Virus record (IMG/VR): IMGVR_UViG_3300025769_000749
Span: 1 to 25,592 of that record
Direction: 5' to 3' (one strand)
Length of the DNA: 25,592 nt
DNA from: a virus
Shown one piece after another: positions 1 to 7,395 of the stretch. A model generated the notes under the pieces. That model did not search any database. It saw only the letters and a list, made by a program, of their open reading frames with translations, and was not told the DNA's origin. Position numbers and translations under genes: made by a program. The first letter of the stretch is position 1, and each line of letters begins with the position of its first letter.

Positions 1-82
1 AAACATCAACATAATCACCCACCATTTCATAAATAGTTTGATATCCATCTTTAGTAAGAATTTGAGTTTCTGGGGCAACACA
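1..82 (-). mobile_element. N-terminal end of an intein inserted at the radical cysteine of NrdA (partial)
   Basis: The frame continues from the NrdA motif MSNL into CVAPETQILTKDGYQTIYE. This is a typical intein block A: initial Cys, then T-x-I-x-x-x-x-G, followed by a helix that includes EMVGDYV. NrdA from other organisms reads SNLC followed by L/Q-E-I at this point. The intein therefore sits directly before the catalytic cysteine, which would be regenerated as the +1 residue of the C-extein. Only 27 intein residues are in the window, so whether it contains an endonuclease or is split cannot be seen. Confidence 0.85.
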
Positions 83-1384
83 TAAGTTGCTCATCTCAAC
101 TTTATCCATAAAGGATGAGTGAGAATTACAATGGTCAATGTTCATGATATAAATTCTACCAGTTTCGGCACGTTCTTTTAGAAGGTCGAAAAATAATTCT
201 TGTGCCCCGATAGTCTTTCTTGGAATAGACTGATCTGATTCATAGTCCACATAACAAGAGTCAAATGCATCAGTACCAAAAGCATCATAGAGACCTGGTA
301 CGTCATGCGGTGAGAATAAGCTAATCTGCTCATTCTTAATGAAACGTTCGTAAAAAAGTTTTGAAATTTGGATTGAGTAGTCAAGTTTCCTCACTCGGTT
401 GTCTTCTGTACCCTTATTGTTCTTAAGAACTAGGATGTCTTCGATTTCGATGTGCCAGATTGGGAAGTGGACAGTCGCTGATCCACCTCTGATGCCATTC
501 TGAGTGCAGCATCTGACAGTTGCTTCAAACTTTTTGAGGAAAGGGACAACACCTGTGTGTTGTACTTCACCACCTCTGATCTTACTGTTGATGCCACGGA
601 TTCGACCTGCGTTGATACCGATTCCCGCCCTTTGTGCAACATATTTGCCGATAGCCATATCAGAACTAAAGATGCTATCGAGGGTGTCATCAACATCAAC
701 AAGAACACAGCTAGCAAATTGTCGAAGTGGAGTTCGCACCCCTGCCATGATAGGTGTGGGAATGTTGATTTTGTGTCTTGAGATTGCATCGTAATATTTC
801 CTAACGTATTCTAATCTTGTCTCCTTTGGATATTTAGAGAATATGGTTGCGGCAATCAGAAGATACATGAACTGTGGAGTCTCATATACCTTACCATTAC
901 TTCTGTCTTGCACAAGATACTTATCACAGACTTGACGTAAACCTGCATAAGTAAACAAGTAGTCTCTATCATGATCAATAAAGGACTGAAGTTTATCAAA
1001 CTCTTCATCAGAATACAGGTCAAGTATTTCTGCATCATAAACTTCTTTAGCAACACATTGCTCAACTTGCTCCTTTACTGTTGGAGTTTCGTGCATACGA
1101 CCATACAATTGCTTACGAACGGCAAACAAAAGAAGTCGTGCGGCAACAAACTGATAGTTGGGATTATCCAAACTTACCAAATCTGATGCAGAACGAATTA
1201 GAATCTCCTGAATCTCATCTGTTGTAATACCGTCATAAAACTGAATACCAGATTGAATTTCAACCTGACTTGCAGATACACCGGCAAGATCTTTACATGC
1301 CTCTTCTACCATTACATGTAGTTTATTTAAATCAAGAGGTTCATTTTTTCCATTTCTTTTAGTTACCTTTGTCCCGTTAGTCAT
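1..1384 (-). CDS. nrdA: Class I ribonucleotide reductase large subunit NrdA, N-terminal part, interrupted by an intein (runs off the left edge)
   Basis: This enzyme reduces ribonucleotides to deoxyribonucleotides for phage DNA synthesis. Translating from the ATG at 1384 gives one uninterrupted frame to position 1. Residues show the class I order: N-terminal ATP-cone-like region, the redox cysteine context (QFASCVLVDVDDTLDSIF, about residues 223-240), an RGG-rich stretch near 295, LVLKNNKG, LFSPHDVPGLYDAF, and RIYIMNIDHCNSHS leading to MSNLC. In E. coli NrdA the cysteine of SNLC is the thiyl-radical residue C439; here it is residue 435. After that cysteine the sequence stops resembling NrdA and becomes an intein start (see separate entry). 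The start codon overlaps the gp61 stop as ATGA, so the two are translationally coupled. The C-terminal extein lies outside the window. Confidence 0.95.
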   Translation of the reverse strand, partial: MTNGTKVTKRNGKNEPLDLNKLHVMVEEACKDLAGVSASQVEIQSGIQFYDGITTDEIQEILIRSASDLVSLDNPNYQFVAARLLLFAVRKQLYGRMHETPTVKEQVEQCVAKEVYDAEILDLYSDEEFDKLQSFIDHDRDYLFTYAGLRQVCDKYLVQDRSNGKVYETPQFMYLLIAATIFSKYPKETRLEYVRKYYDAISRHKINIPTPIMAGVRTPLRQFASCVLVDVDDTLDSIFSSDMAIGKYVAQRAGIGINAGRIRGINSKIRGGEVQHTGVVPFLKKFEATVRCCTQNGIRGGSATVHFPIWHIEIEDILVLKNNKGTEDNRVRKLDYSIQISKLFYERFIKNEQISLFSPHDVPGLYDAFGTDAFDSCYVDYESDQSIPRKTIGAQELFFDLLKERAETGRIYIMNIDHCNSHSSFMDKVEMSNLCVAPETQILTKDGYQTIYEMVGDYVDV

Positions 1385-2352
1385 ATTTTTTTCCAGTTGT
1401 TAAATTTAATTTTTGCTTCTAATCCTGAATAGGTATTCAATTCTACCACAGACATAACATCATGTCCAGAAAGAACCATGTCATTGATATCTTTCTGTAT
1501 TATATTCGTCGGCCAAATCACTATGGAGTTGTCATTATCGATTGTTCTACCGATTCGATTGACGATTTCTCGATTGCGTGGTTCGTTATCATAGATCCAA
1601 ACAGGATTGCTAATGCCCCAGTTACTAATATCAACGTCAGCTCCGCACATCGCAATCGAGTTACAAATGAATGTTGAGTCGAAAGGTCCTTCTGTGATAT
1701 AAACAGCAATTGTTTTGTCAATAGTTTCAAGTCCATAAACCTTCGGTGCTTCCTCATCCAACATCACGGTGATGTATTTAGTGAATGATTTTCCCAGTGC
1801 TCTACCCTGAAATCCAATGAGATTTTTGTTCTCATCATACATTGGTATTACGATACGACTCTCATCCTTCTTGATAGTATCAAAGGTTTGTTTCTGAGTA
1901 TTCGTCCACTCCATGAACTTGTCAGCATAATAAAACCTATCCGGATCTATCTTGCGATTTACAAGATATTCATTGGCAAAAGAATTTGTAGATGCCTTTG
2001 GAAGATTGATCGATTTCTTGAATACTGGTTTCTTAAATTCAAACTTTGGTGCTTGAACAACAAAGTTTCTACCGGTATGTCCTTCCTTAAACTTCTCAAG
2101 AGTATATTGCTTATGAAGACTTACATCAATCTCTTTCAGTAAATTATTAAAAGACATACTCGCACCACAATTATGGCACTTGAAGTTTGTATTATTTTTG
2201 ACCTGGTAGATATATCCCCGTGTCTTATTTTTATTCTTCTGTGAGTCACCACAAATAGGGCAACGAAAGTTATAGAGGTTATCTTTAACTCTCTTAAATT
2301 TCTGGAGACGAGAAGATATCATCCCAATATACTTGGAGTCAACCAGATCCAT
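1381..2352 (-). CDS. 61: DNA primase gp61 (T4-type)
   Basis: gp61 makes RNA primers for the lagging strand together with helicase gp41. The 323-residue protein has an N-terminal zinc-binding module: CPIC at residues 31-34 and CHNC at 59-62, followed by a polar linker. A Toprim domain follows, with YITEGPFDS at about 218-226 (catalytic Glu 221) and IYDNEPRN at 253-260 (metal-binding Asp 255). The length is close to that of T4 gp61 (342 residues). It overlaps nrdA by ATGA, so primase and reductase are coexpressed. The helicase gene lies upstream on the same strand, separated by virion-type genes. Confidence 0.95.
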   Translation of the reverse strand: MDLVDSKYIGMISSRLQKFKRVKDNLYNFRCPICGDSQKNKNKTRGYIYQVKNNTNFKCHNCGASMSFNNLLKEIDVSLHKQYTLEKFKEGHTGRNFVVQAPKFEFKKPVFKKSINLPKASTNSFANEYLVNRKIDPDRFYYADKFMEWTNTQKQTFDTIKKDESRIVIPMYDENKNLIGFQGRALGKSFTKYITVMLDEEAPKVYGLETIDKTIAVYITEGPFDSTFICNSIAMCGADVDISNWGISNPVWIYDNEPRNREIVNRIGRTIDNDNSIVIWPTNIIQKDINDMVLSGHDVMSVVELNTYSGLEAKIKFNNWKKI

Positions 2353-2364
2353 TATGTATAGGTA

Positions 2365-2781
2365 CTACCTTACTGGGTCTATTATAACCTGCTGTGGGGT
2401 CTGAGTCAAGAAGAAAGGTGCGATTCGACTACCGGCACCTATGAGCAGTGCGGAGACCACTAGAACTCCTCCTACCTGCCATCTAAACTTTGAAAATGCT
2501 TTTATCTCTATCTGTATTTTATCTATTCTTTCGTGTAGAATTCTATTATTCTTTTCTTCTGTATCTTTTAATTCGTCAATCATCTTTATAATAAGACCAT
2601 CAGTCTTCATACTTTGCTCAATTCTTTCATCATGCTTCGTTAGGATTTGAGCAATACGATTATTTCCTTCAGATATTTTTTCTACTGCCGATTCCAATTT
2701 AGAAAGCATCTCCCTTGAGAGTTCCTCATACATATCAAGTTTTGATTCTAATACAGCAACCTTTGAGTTGTTGGATAGCAT
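2365..2781 (-). CDS. Coiled-coil protein with one C-terminal membrane segment, possible holin/XhlA-like
   Basis: The 138-residue protein starts with a long charged heptad-rich helix (about residues 5-95: VAVLESKLDMYEEL, then ERIEQ, DELKD and ERIDKIQ). One hydrophobic segment, about 101-117 (WQVGGVLVVSALLIGAG), follows, and then a short proline-containing tail. This architecture is that of XhlA-type haemolysin/holin-associated proteins and of small proteins that often sit near structural genes in T4-like cyanophages. The lysis role is inferred only from architecture; an anchor or scaffold role is equally possible. The start overlaps the preceding stop (TAATG), and the gene lies 12 nt before gp61. 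Confidence 0.75.
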   Translation of the reverse strand: MLSNNSKVAVLESKLDMYEELSREMLSKLESAVEKISEGNNRIAQILTKHDERIEQSMKTDGLIIKMIDELKDTEEKNNRILHERIDKIQIEIKAFSKFRWQVGGVLVVSALLIGAGSRIAPFFLTQTPQQVIIDPVR

Positions 2782-2993
2782 TATTTTACTCCACTATTCC
2801 ATCGTTTTCTTGCTCCAGGCATCAAACCTCTGGCGATAATAGTAGGTCTCTTTTTCTTTTTCTTTATTAAATTCACAGGAGGTTCTCCAGTCAATCCTGC
2901 AACACCACTACCATCTCCAACAGAATTAGCAATTGCTTCTTCTTTCAAAGATCTAATCATATTCCTTATGTGATTTAATCTTCTATCATTCAT
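2781..2993 (-). CDS. Small basic hypothetical protein
   Basis: The 70-residue product starts at the ATG at 2993, five bases after the upstream stop, rather than at an upstream non-ATG codon. It has an N-terminal amphipathic stretch (NDRRLNHIRNMIRSLKEE), a glycine-rich middle, a run of five lysines (IKKKKKRP) and a tail with PTIIARGLMPGARKRW. I recall that basic tail, without certainty, from small cyanophage proteins near structural genes. The charge suggests nucleic acid or capsid-core contact, but no function can be assigned. It is embedded in a co-oriented cluster with one-base overlap to the next gene. Confidence 0.65.
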   Translation of the reverse strand: MNDRRLNHIRNMIRSLKEEAIANSVGDGSGVAGLTGEPPVNLIKKKKKRPTIIARGLMPGARKRWNSGVK

Positions 2994-2998
2994 AACAC

Positions 2999-3370
2999 TC
3001 AGATTTCTTTTAATTGTTGTATACAATACTCATCTTCTTTCAATTCAGTAATTTTTGTTTTAGGGTATTCTGGTATCCTATTTAAAAATACAAAAAAACT
3101 TTTTATACAAGGCCAAAGTTCATCTTCAAGATTATAAAATAATAAGGGAATTGCTGCATCATCAAAGACGTTGAATAGTACAGTTAAATGATTAAGTATG
3201 AGATGAGTTTTAAGTTCCCCAGTATTCTTATATCTTTTCAATAATCTTTTAATGTACTTAATTCTTTTTAAGTCATCTTCAAAATCATCTTTTGTGACTG
3301 CTTGGGGATTATTATAGAATTTTATAGCAAAGAGTAAGTAATTACTCTCATTCAACTCTTCAAATCTCAT
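2999..3370 (-). CDS. Conserved-looking hypothetical protein of the cyanophage structural cluster
   Basis: The 123-residue protein is acidic and mostly helical: MRFEELNESNYLLFAIKFYN, then DDLKRIKYIKRLLKRY, then LILNHLTVLFNVFDDAAIPLLF and LEDELWPCIKSFFVFLNRIP. There is no signal peptide, and the hydrophobic patches look like a helical core rather than membrane segments. The pattern (E/D)DLKR-KYIKRLL-RY followed by LILNHL--L-NVF is, from memory, a recurrent small family of T4-like cyanophages with no known activity. It follows the probable structural gene by 9 nt and is probably co-transcribed with it from the late promoter at 3961-3968. Confidence 0.7.
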   Translation of the reverse strand: MRFEELNESNYLLFAIKFYNNPQAVTKDDFEDDLKRIKYIKRLLKRYKNTGELKTHLILNHLTVLFNVFDDAAIPLLFYNLEDELWPCIKSFFVFLNRIPEYPKTKITELKEDEYCIQQLKEI

Positions 3371-3379
3371 ACTACATTA

Positions 3380-3928
3380 TCAACTATCTGGGAAAACACT
3401 ATCGTCAGTAGCATCAGATGTAGTCAGAATACCACCAGCAACTAAAACTTCATTCTTAACTCTCAATTTTCCGTGCATATCAATATAAGTTGTAATTCCA
3501 ACCCAACCAGAATGTGTAACAGCATATGCCGTTGTTGCAGCAATTCCTGCTTCAATTTCATCTATTCCGTATACTACACGAGTTACAGGATTAGTTGAAA
3601 GTCCAGTCTGAACTTCAGGTGCAGCATATGCAGTATCCGCCATTGCATACAGAGGTTCCTGTGAAATAGCAAACGTAGTTGATGCAGGAACTGTCGTAAC
3701 ACCAGCAACAAAATAATCTGTGCTATAGATTGTTAGTGATCCATTATTTGTTACAGAATCAACTACAGCAAAACCATAAGTTGCACCGGTACCTACACTA
3801 ATAACATCACCTTGAGTGACACCATCATCGGTAAATGTTGTTCCAGCACCAGTAACAGTTTTACTAGCAAAGTCAATGGAAATAGTTCCCGTGCTTGTTA
3901 CTAAATCTTTATCGCCCCATAGAGACAT
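3380..3928 (-). CDS. Probable virion structural protein
   Basis: The 182-residue protein is rich in Thr, Val, Gly and Ala with almost no lysine after residue 30. It begins MSLWGDKDLVTSTGTISIDF, an opening shared by a family of cyanophage virion proteins. The first about 70 residues alternate short beta strands (TVTGAGTTF, GDVISVGTG, GSLTIYSTDYF); the last part (GWVGITTYIDMHGKLRVKNEVLVAGG) resembles a tail or neck decoration domain. A T4-type late promoter octamer 33 nt upstream and a good ribosome binding site (TAAGG) support late, high-level expression. The exact virion location cannot be told. Confidence 0.75.
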   Translation of the reverse strand: MSLWGDKDLVTSTGTISIDFASKTVTGAGTTFTDDGVTQGDVISVGTGATYGFAVVDSVTNNGSLTIYSTDYFVAGVTTVPASTTFAISQEPLYAMADTAYAAPEVQTGLSTNPVTRVVYGIDEIEAGIAATTAYAVTHSGWVGITTYIDMHGKLRVKNEVLVAGGILTTSDATDDSVFPDS

Positions 3929-3960
3929 GTTCTATTACCTTATAATTCTTTTTATAATGA

Positions 3961-3968
3961 TATTTATA
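3961..3968 (-). promoter_or_regulatory. T4-type late promoter for the structural gene at 3380-3928
   Basis: The minus strand reads TATAAATA, the full T4 late (gp55/gp33) octamer, overlapping the upstream stop region and lying 33 nt before the ATG at 3928. Position and downstream structural gene fit a late promoter. Confidence 0.7.
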
Positions 3969-4172
3969 TTATTCAGTTTCTCTTGCTTTAATAGCATTTG
4001 AAACTACTTCAAGAAGTTGATCATCCATATCAGTTTTAGTCAGTTTAACTGCCTTACTAAGAATAACTAAACAAATCTCTATAAGTCTCTCACCCAGTTC
4101 CTCATTATCAGGAACTTTAGAAACTGCATCACCAATAATTTTTGATGCGAGTGGAAGTAAAAATGCTAACAT
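3969..4172 (-). CDS. Small hypothetical protein with hydrophobic N-terminus
   Basis: The 67-residue product starts MLAFLLPLASKIIGDAVSKV, a short hydrophobic helix, and continues with a helical body ERLIEICLVILSKAVKL and an acidic end. The hydrophobic parts are short (about 14-16 residues), so peripheral membrane association or a helical bundle is possible. No motif was recognised. It lies between two small genes in the virion cluster; its stop is next to a late promoter. Confidence 0.55.
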   Translation of the reverse strand: MLAFLLPLASKIIGDAVSKVPDNEELGERLIEICLVILSKAVKLTKTDMDDQLLEVVSNAIKARETE

Positions 4173-4208
4173 AGTTTGAACCAGAAGTCTAAACTATATA
4201 GGAAATTT

Positions 4209-4439
4209 TTAATAATATGTAGTGTTTCTATGAACATTGAATGGGTTTTTATTATCTACTTCATATCCTTTCTTTGCTTTCTGAGCATTTTTATTGAATG
4301 TAGAAAAAGACTTTTTTACTTTAGGTTTTTGTTCTTCTTCTTCTTTGGCAATTCTCGCCATAAATTTTGGATCAGAAAGCAAAGAACTACGAAGTGCTTC
4401 TTTCACTTCAATCTTTTGATTTTGTGATACTGCAGGCAT
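4209..4439 (-). CDS. Small lysine/glutamate-rich hypothetical protein
   Basis: The 76-residue protein uses the ATG at 4439, which overlaps the stop of the large upstream gene (TGATG). It is highly charged (KEEEEQKPKVKKSF) with a polar C-terminal half (STFNKNAQKAKKGYEVDNKN) and probably a low-order structure. Coupling to the 691-residue gene suggests a shared role in the virion core or assembly. No domain was recognised. Confidence 0.55.
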   Translation of the reverse strand: MPAVSQNQKIEVKEALRSSLLSDPKFMARIAKEEEEQKPKVKKSFSTFNKNAQKAKKGYEVDNKNPFNVHRNTTYY

Positions 4440-6514
4440 CAATCACTCTCTCCTGGACGTGATCTGTATAGGTTTTGACTCACTGCCATCTGATCTTCAA
4501 CACTCGATCCTTCACCTACAGTTTTACGTGCAGATTGGAAGTTGCGATTTATTTGATCTGATACTCTCTTCTGTTTCTTTGCTCTCGGAGATTTTGGATC
4601 TTTCCTTTGAAGTTCATCGGATCTTTCCAGAGCACGACGACCAGGAGACATAGTTGCCTTTGGATCTCCACTCTTTAATCTATTATAAGTAGGAGCAGGG
4701 GACTGATACATTCCCTGATACTTCTCATCAACCATATCACCTTCCATATCATAAGACATCTTAAGACCCATTGCTCTCAACTTGTTCTTTGCAAGATTGA
4801 TTCTGGTAGGCATTGACCTTGGATCTTCTGCCTTTGTAGGTTGAGATCTTTCGTCCCAATTTTTTGTACCATACTTACATTCTTCTCTTGTCTCATCTTT
4901 CTCACAATCCGGACAATAACGCATATTTTCTATACTCTCAGGTATTCTTAGCATTTTTTTATCTCTCTCTATCATAGCAGATCTTAGATTTCTTTCTCTT
5001 TGTTTTCTTGCTTCTTCTTCTTTTGCTTTTGCTTTTGCTGCATCATCAGATTTTTTTTCCTCCTCAACTCTTTGTGCCTTCAGTGCATCAAGTTCTGCTT
5101 TAATTCCCTCACGGACAGTGGGTTCATAATTTTCTAAATGTCTTTTTCCTTTCTCAAAGAAAGATCTAACTGCTCTATCTGCACCAGAACCAATTTGGTT
5201 AGCAATTGATCCACCTTCCCTCTTCCTTTTCATTGCCGCTTGATGACCCTTCCAAGCAGAAAGTGCAACTCTTGCAGCAGTATTTGCAGCATCTTTAACT
5301 GCACCACCAACTTTTCTCTTTGCTTCTGGAGAAGTTGCTTTTTTTACTGCAGTCTGAATTCCCTGCTTAATTTTTTCCTGTCCTGGAGGGGATGTATTTG
5401 CAGCACCAACTTTTTTCTTTGCTTCTGGAGAAGTTGCTTTTTTTACTGCAGTCTGAATTCCCTGCTTAATTTTTTTCTGTCCTGGAGGGGATGGTTTCTT
5501 ATTGTAATTAATTGAAAGTTGTCCAGGAGAAGATTTCTTTTCATCAGATTTTTTAGTTTCTTTTGATTTGTTAGGTGGAATTTCACTTGCTGTTCCGGCA
5601 GATTTAGTAATCTTTGGATTCTTTCTTGCTTTACCTGCTTTTGTTAATAGTTCTCCTTGTACATCTTCATAAAGACATATCGTAGTTCCAACCTCATTAA
5701 CAAATTCAAGGAACATATCATAACCCATTCCCTCAGAGATTATTGCAATATCTTCTTCATTATATCCCTGATCATAAAAATATTGTGTTGCATTCTCTAA
5801 AACATTAGGATTAATTGTGACTTTATTTTTGCCTTTCATTACATCAAGTTTTTTACCTTGCTCATCTTCTGTTTCATAAATGACTTCTTCCTTATTAACT
5901 TTTCTTTTACCACCCATCTCATCTTTACCAGTTGCTCCGGCAATTACATCACCACGAGTTACTTTATCATAAGGTTTACGATTGTTGGCAAGATTACCAT
6001 CATTGGGTTTATCACCACCCTTATTATCATAAGTTCCTTTCTTCGCACTACTACTAGCAGTAACAAGTTCTACACGCAAACCTTCTTTTTGCCTAAGTTG
6101 ATTTGCCTTTGCTTCTGCAGCAGCATATGTACTATAAGACCTTGTATACTGTGAACCTGATTTAGGATCTTTTACCCTTAATACATATTCTCTAACACCT
6201 TCTACAAATACTTTATTAAAAATCTGAGGAAGTGAAGATTCGACCATAGCAAAATCATACTGTTCACCCATCAACATCTTTTGCGCTAGTGCTTTAACGG
6301 GACCAGGAGGATTTTTTGATGTCAACTTTTGCATATAAGCACGCTTCAATGCCGCAGGATCAGTTTTTTGACCGTCCTTAAACTGACCTTTTACTTCATA
6401 TCTAACATCATACGCAAGTTGTCTAGCCTGCTTTCGAACTTTGTCAACAATAGTGTTGGCAGGAGAACTACCCTTTATTCTTTGAGGAGCTTCTTCAAAT
6501 ACGTTATTACTCAT
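4439..6514 (-). CDS. Large low-complexity, lysine-rich probable virion or core protein with internal tandem repeat
   Basis: The 691-residue protein has an N-terminal helical and basic region, a segment with QYTRSYSTYAAAEAKANQLR at about 123-142, and an acidic region around DQGYNEEDIAIISEGMGYDM, about 250-269. After that come a disordered Lys/Pro/Ser region with two copies of a 33-residue unit (SPPGQ-KIKQGIQTAVKKATSPEAK), a long coiled-coil-like EEKKSDDAAKAKAKEEEARK stretch, a CPDC...C cluster that could bind metal, and a basic C-terminus. GYNEEDIAIISEGMGYD followed by FLEFVNEV looks like a short motif I recall from large cyanophage proteins of unknown function. A late promoter octamer 36 nt upstream supports late expression. 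No enzyme motif was found. Confidence 0.75.
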   Translation of the reverse strand: MSNNVFEEAPQRIKGSSPANTIVDKVRKQARQLAYDVRYEVKGQFKDGQKTDPAALKRAYMQKLTSKNPPGPVKALAQKMLMGEQYDFAMVESSLPQIFNKVFVEGVREYVLRVKDPKSGSQYTRSYSTYAAAEAKANQLRQKEGLRVELVTASSSAKKGTYDNKGGDKPNDGNLANNRKPYDKVTRGDVIAGATGKDEMGGKRKVNKEEVIYETEDEQGKKLDVMKGKNKVTINPNVLENATQYFYDQGYNEEDIAIISEGMGYDMFLEFVNEVGTTICLYEDVQGELLTKAGKARKNPKITKSAGTASEIPPNKSKETKKSDEKKSSPGQLSINYNKKPSPPGQKKIKQGIQTAVKKATSPEAKKKVGAANTSPPGQEKIKQGIQTAVKKATSPEAKRKVGGAVKDAANTAARVALSAWKGHQAAMKRKREGGSIANQIGSGADRAVRSFFEKGKRHLENYEPTVREGIKAELDALKAQRVEEEKKSDDAAKAKAKEEEARKQRERNLRSAMIERDKKMLRIPESIENMRYCPDCEKDETREECKYGTKNWDERSQPTKAEDPRSMPTRINLAKNKLRAMGLKMSYDMEGDMVDEKYQGMYQSPAPTYNRLKSGDPKATMSPGRRALERSDELQRKDPKSPRAKKQKRVSDQINRNFQSARKTVGEGSSVEDQMAVSQNLYRSRPGESD
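5306..5493 (-). repeat. 99-bp tandem in-frame duplication
   Basis: Two copies, 5306-5394 and 5405-5493, have a period of 99 bp (33 codons) and differ at only about two of 89 aligned positions. The repeat lies within the disordered region of the 691-residue protein, so it extends the protein without breaking the frame. The near identity indicates recent duplication. Confidence 0.9.
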
Positions 6515-6532
6515 TGGAAGTCTTAACTAATC

Positions 6533-7144
6533 TTACTTTTTCTTATATTTATTTATAAATTGTTTACCCCATTCACTTCCTGGAACCATTTTTTCCACAT
6601 ACTTTCTATGAGCATCAGTTCCTACAAGTCTCTGATCGGCAGGAACCCCAGAAGGTGCATTACTATTAGTTACTGATTCTAATACATCTTTAATCCAAGG
6701 TTTAAACATCTCACCATCTTCAGTTACACAGATTAGATAGTTTGTTCCTCTTCGGATAATCTTTCCAACACTTTCACTAATATCACATTTTACCCATTCA
6801 TCAATATTAAAAATTTCTTTATTAATATATTTTTCTCTCAATTCTTTTTCGTAGTCATCAGTTCCATACTCATATGATGCTGCTATTGGAGCATATGTTG
6901 TTGCTGATAATTTTTTTTCTCTTGGAGTTTGTCTACGATCTTGTCCTCCTACTTTTGTTCCTTTATTTGAATACTCAATTGTTGTTCTTCCTGTTTTTGG
7001 GTTAGTGAAGGTTTTACCCATAAACTCCCAAGTACCTCTAATGACTCTTCCCCAACCACCATGACCATCACTTTTAAATCCAAGTGCCTTTGCTTGAGTT
7101 ACGGCATCGGGTGCTTCGATAATAAATTGAGAGAAACTTTTCAT
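6533..7144 (-). CDS. Predicted internal capsid protein with capsid-targeting sequence
   Basis: The 203-residue protein begins MKSFSQFIIEAPDAV. This matches the T4 capsid-targeting sequence of internal proteins IPII/IPIII (MKTYQEFIAE followed by A), which directs proteins into the prohead and is removed by protease gp21 after (L/I)xE. The predicted cleavage here is after IIE-11/A, giving a roughly 192-residue mature protein. The middle contains GWGRVIRGTWEFMGKTF and a basic stretch. A C-terminal block, SVGKIIRRGTNYLICVTEDG to WIKDVLE, looks like a small beta-barrel. The overlap with the upstream stop is TAATG. The mature function, perhaps delivered into the host with DNA, is unknown. Confidence 0.75.
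   Translation of the reverse strand: MKSFSQFIIEAPDAVTQAKALGFKSDGHGGWGRVIRGTWEFMGKTFTNPKTGRTTIEYSNKGTKVGGQDRRQTPREKKLSATTYAPIAASYEYGTDDYEKELREKYINKEIFNIDEWVKCDISESVGKIIRRGTNYLICVTEDGEMFKPWIKDVLESVTNSNAPSGVPADQRLVGTDAHRKYVEKMVPGSEWGKQFINKYKKK
6550..6557 (-). promoter_or_regulatory. T4-type late promoter for the 691-residue protein
   Basis: The minus strand carries a perfect TATAAATA octamer within the 3' end of the preceding gene, 36 nt before the ATG at 6514. The spacing resembles that of the late promoter at 3961-3968. Confidence 0.55.
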
Positions 7145-7368
7145 TACTTACTTAATTGTTTTATTATCTGATTTTCATGTGCAACAATATAGTTGATCAC
7201 ATCTATTCTCATTTTCTTATATTTATTCATTTCCCGATCTACCTTAGATGATACTATCTTTTTATCAAAAGTCATATAGACATGTGTAAGAAAATCTTTA
7301 TATTTTTCTTTTTTATTTTTAGTTTTTGAATCAAAAGTTTTTATTAAACTAGTTATTTCTGGATGCAT
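7144..7368 (-). CDS. Small lysine-rich hypothetical protein
   Basis: The 74-residue protein is very lysine-rich and helical (TFDSKTKNKKEKYKDFLTHVYMTF, then REMNKYKKMRIDVINYIVAHENQIIKQL). The C-terminal half could be a coiled coil. It is the first gene of a minus-strand run and lies 27 bases from the divergent plus-strand gene. No clear ribosome binding site precedes the ATG, which follows a run of A. No family was recognised. Confidence 0.6.
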   Translation of the reverse strand: MHPEITSLIKTFDSKTKNKKEKYKDFLTHVYMTFDKKIVSSKVDREMNKYKKMRIDVINYIVAHENQIIKQLSK

Positions 7369-7395
7369 TTTTTTCTAAATATTTAAAAAGTAAAA

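Noticed and set aside
178-1065. Three short minus-strand ORFs within the first 1.1 kb
   Set aside because: They are out-of-frame shadows of NrdA; the NrdA frame was translated by hand from 1384 down to 661 and from 118 to 1 without a stop and with the right motifs in the intervening part.
7220-7227. AATAAATA upstream of the capsid-targeted gene at 6533-7144
   Set aside because: It is 76 nt before the start and inside a lysine/asparagine-rich coding stretch; too weak for a separate promoter call.
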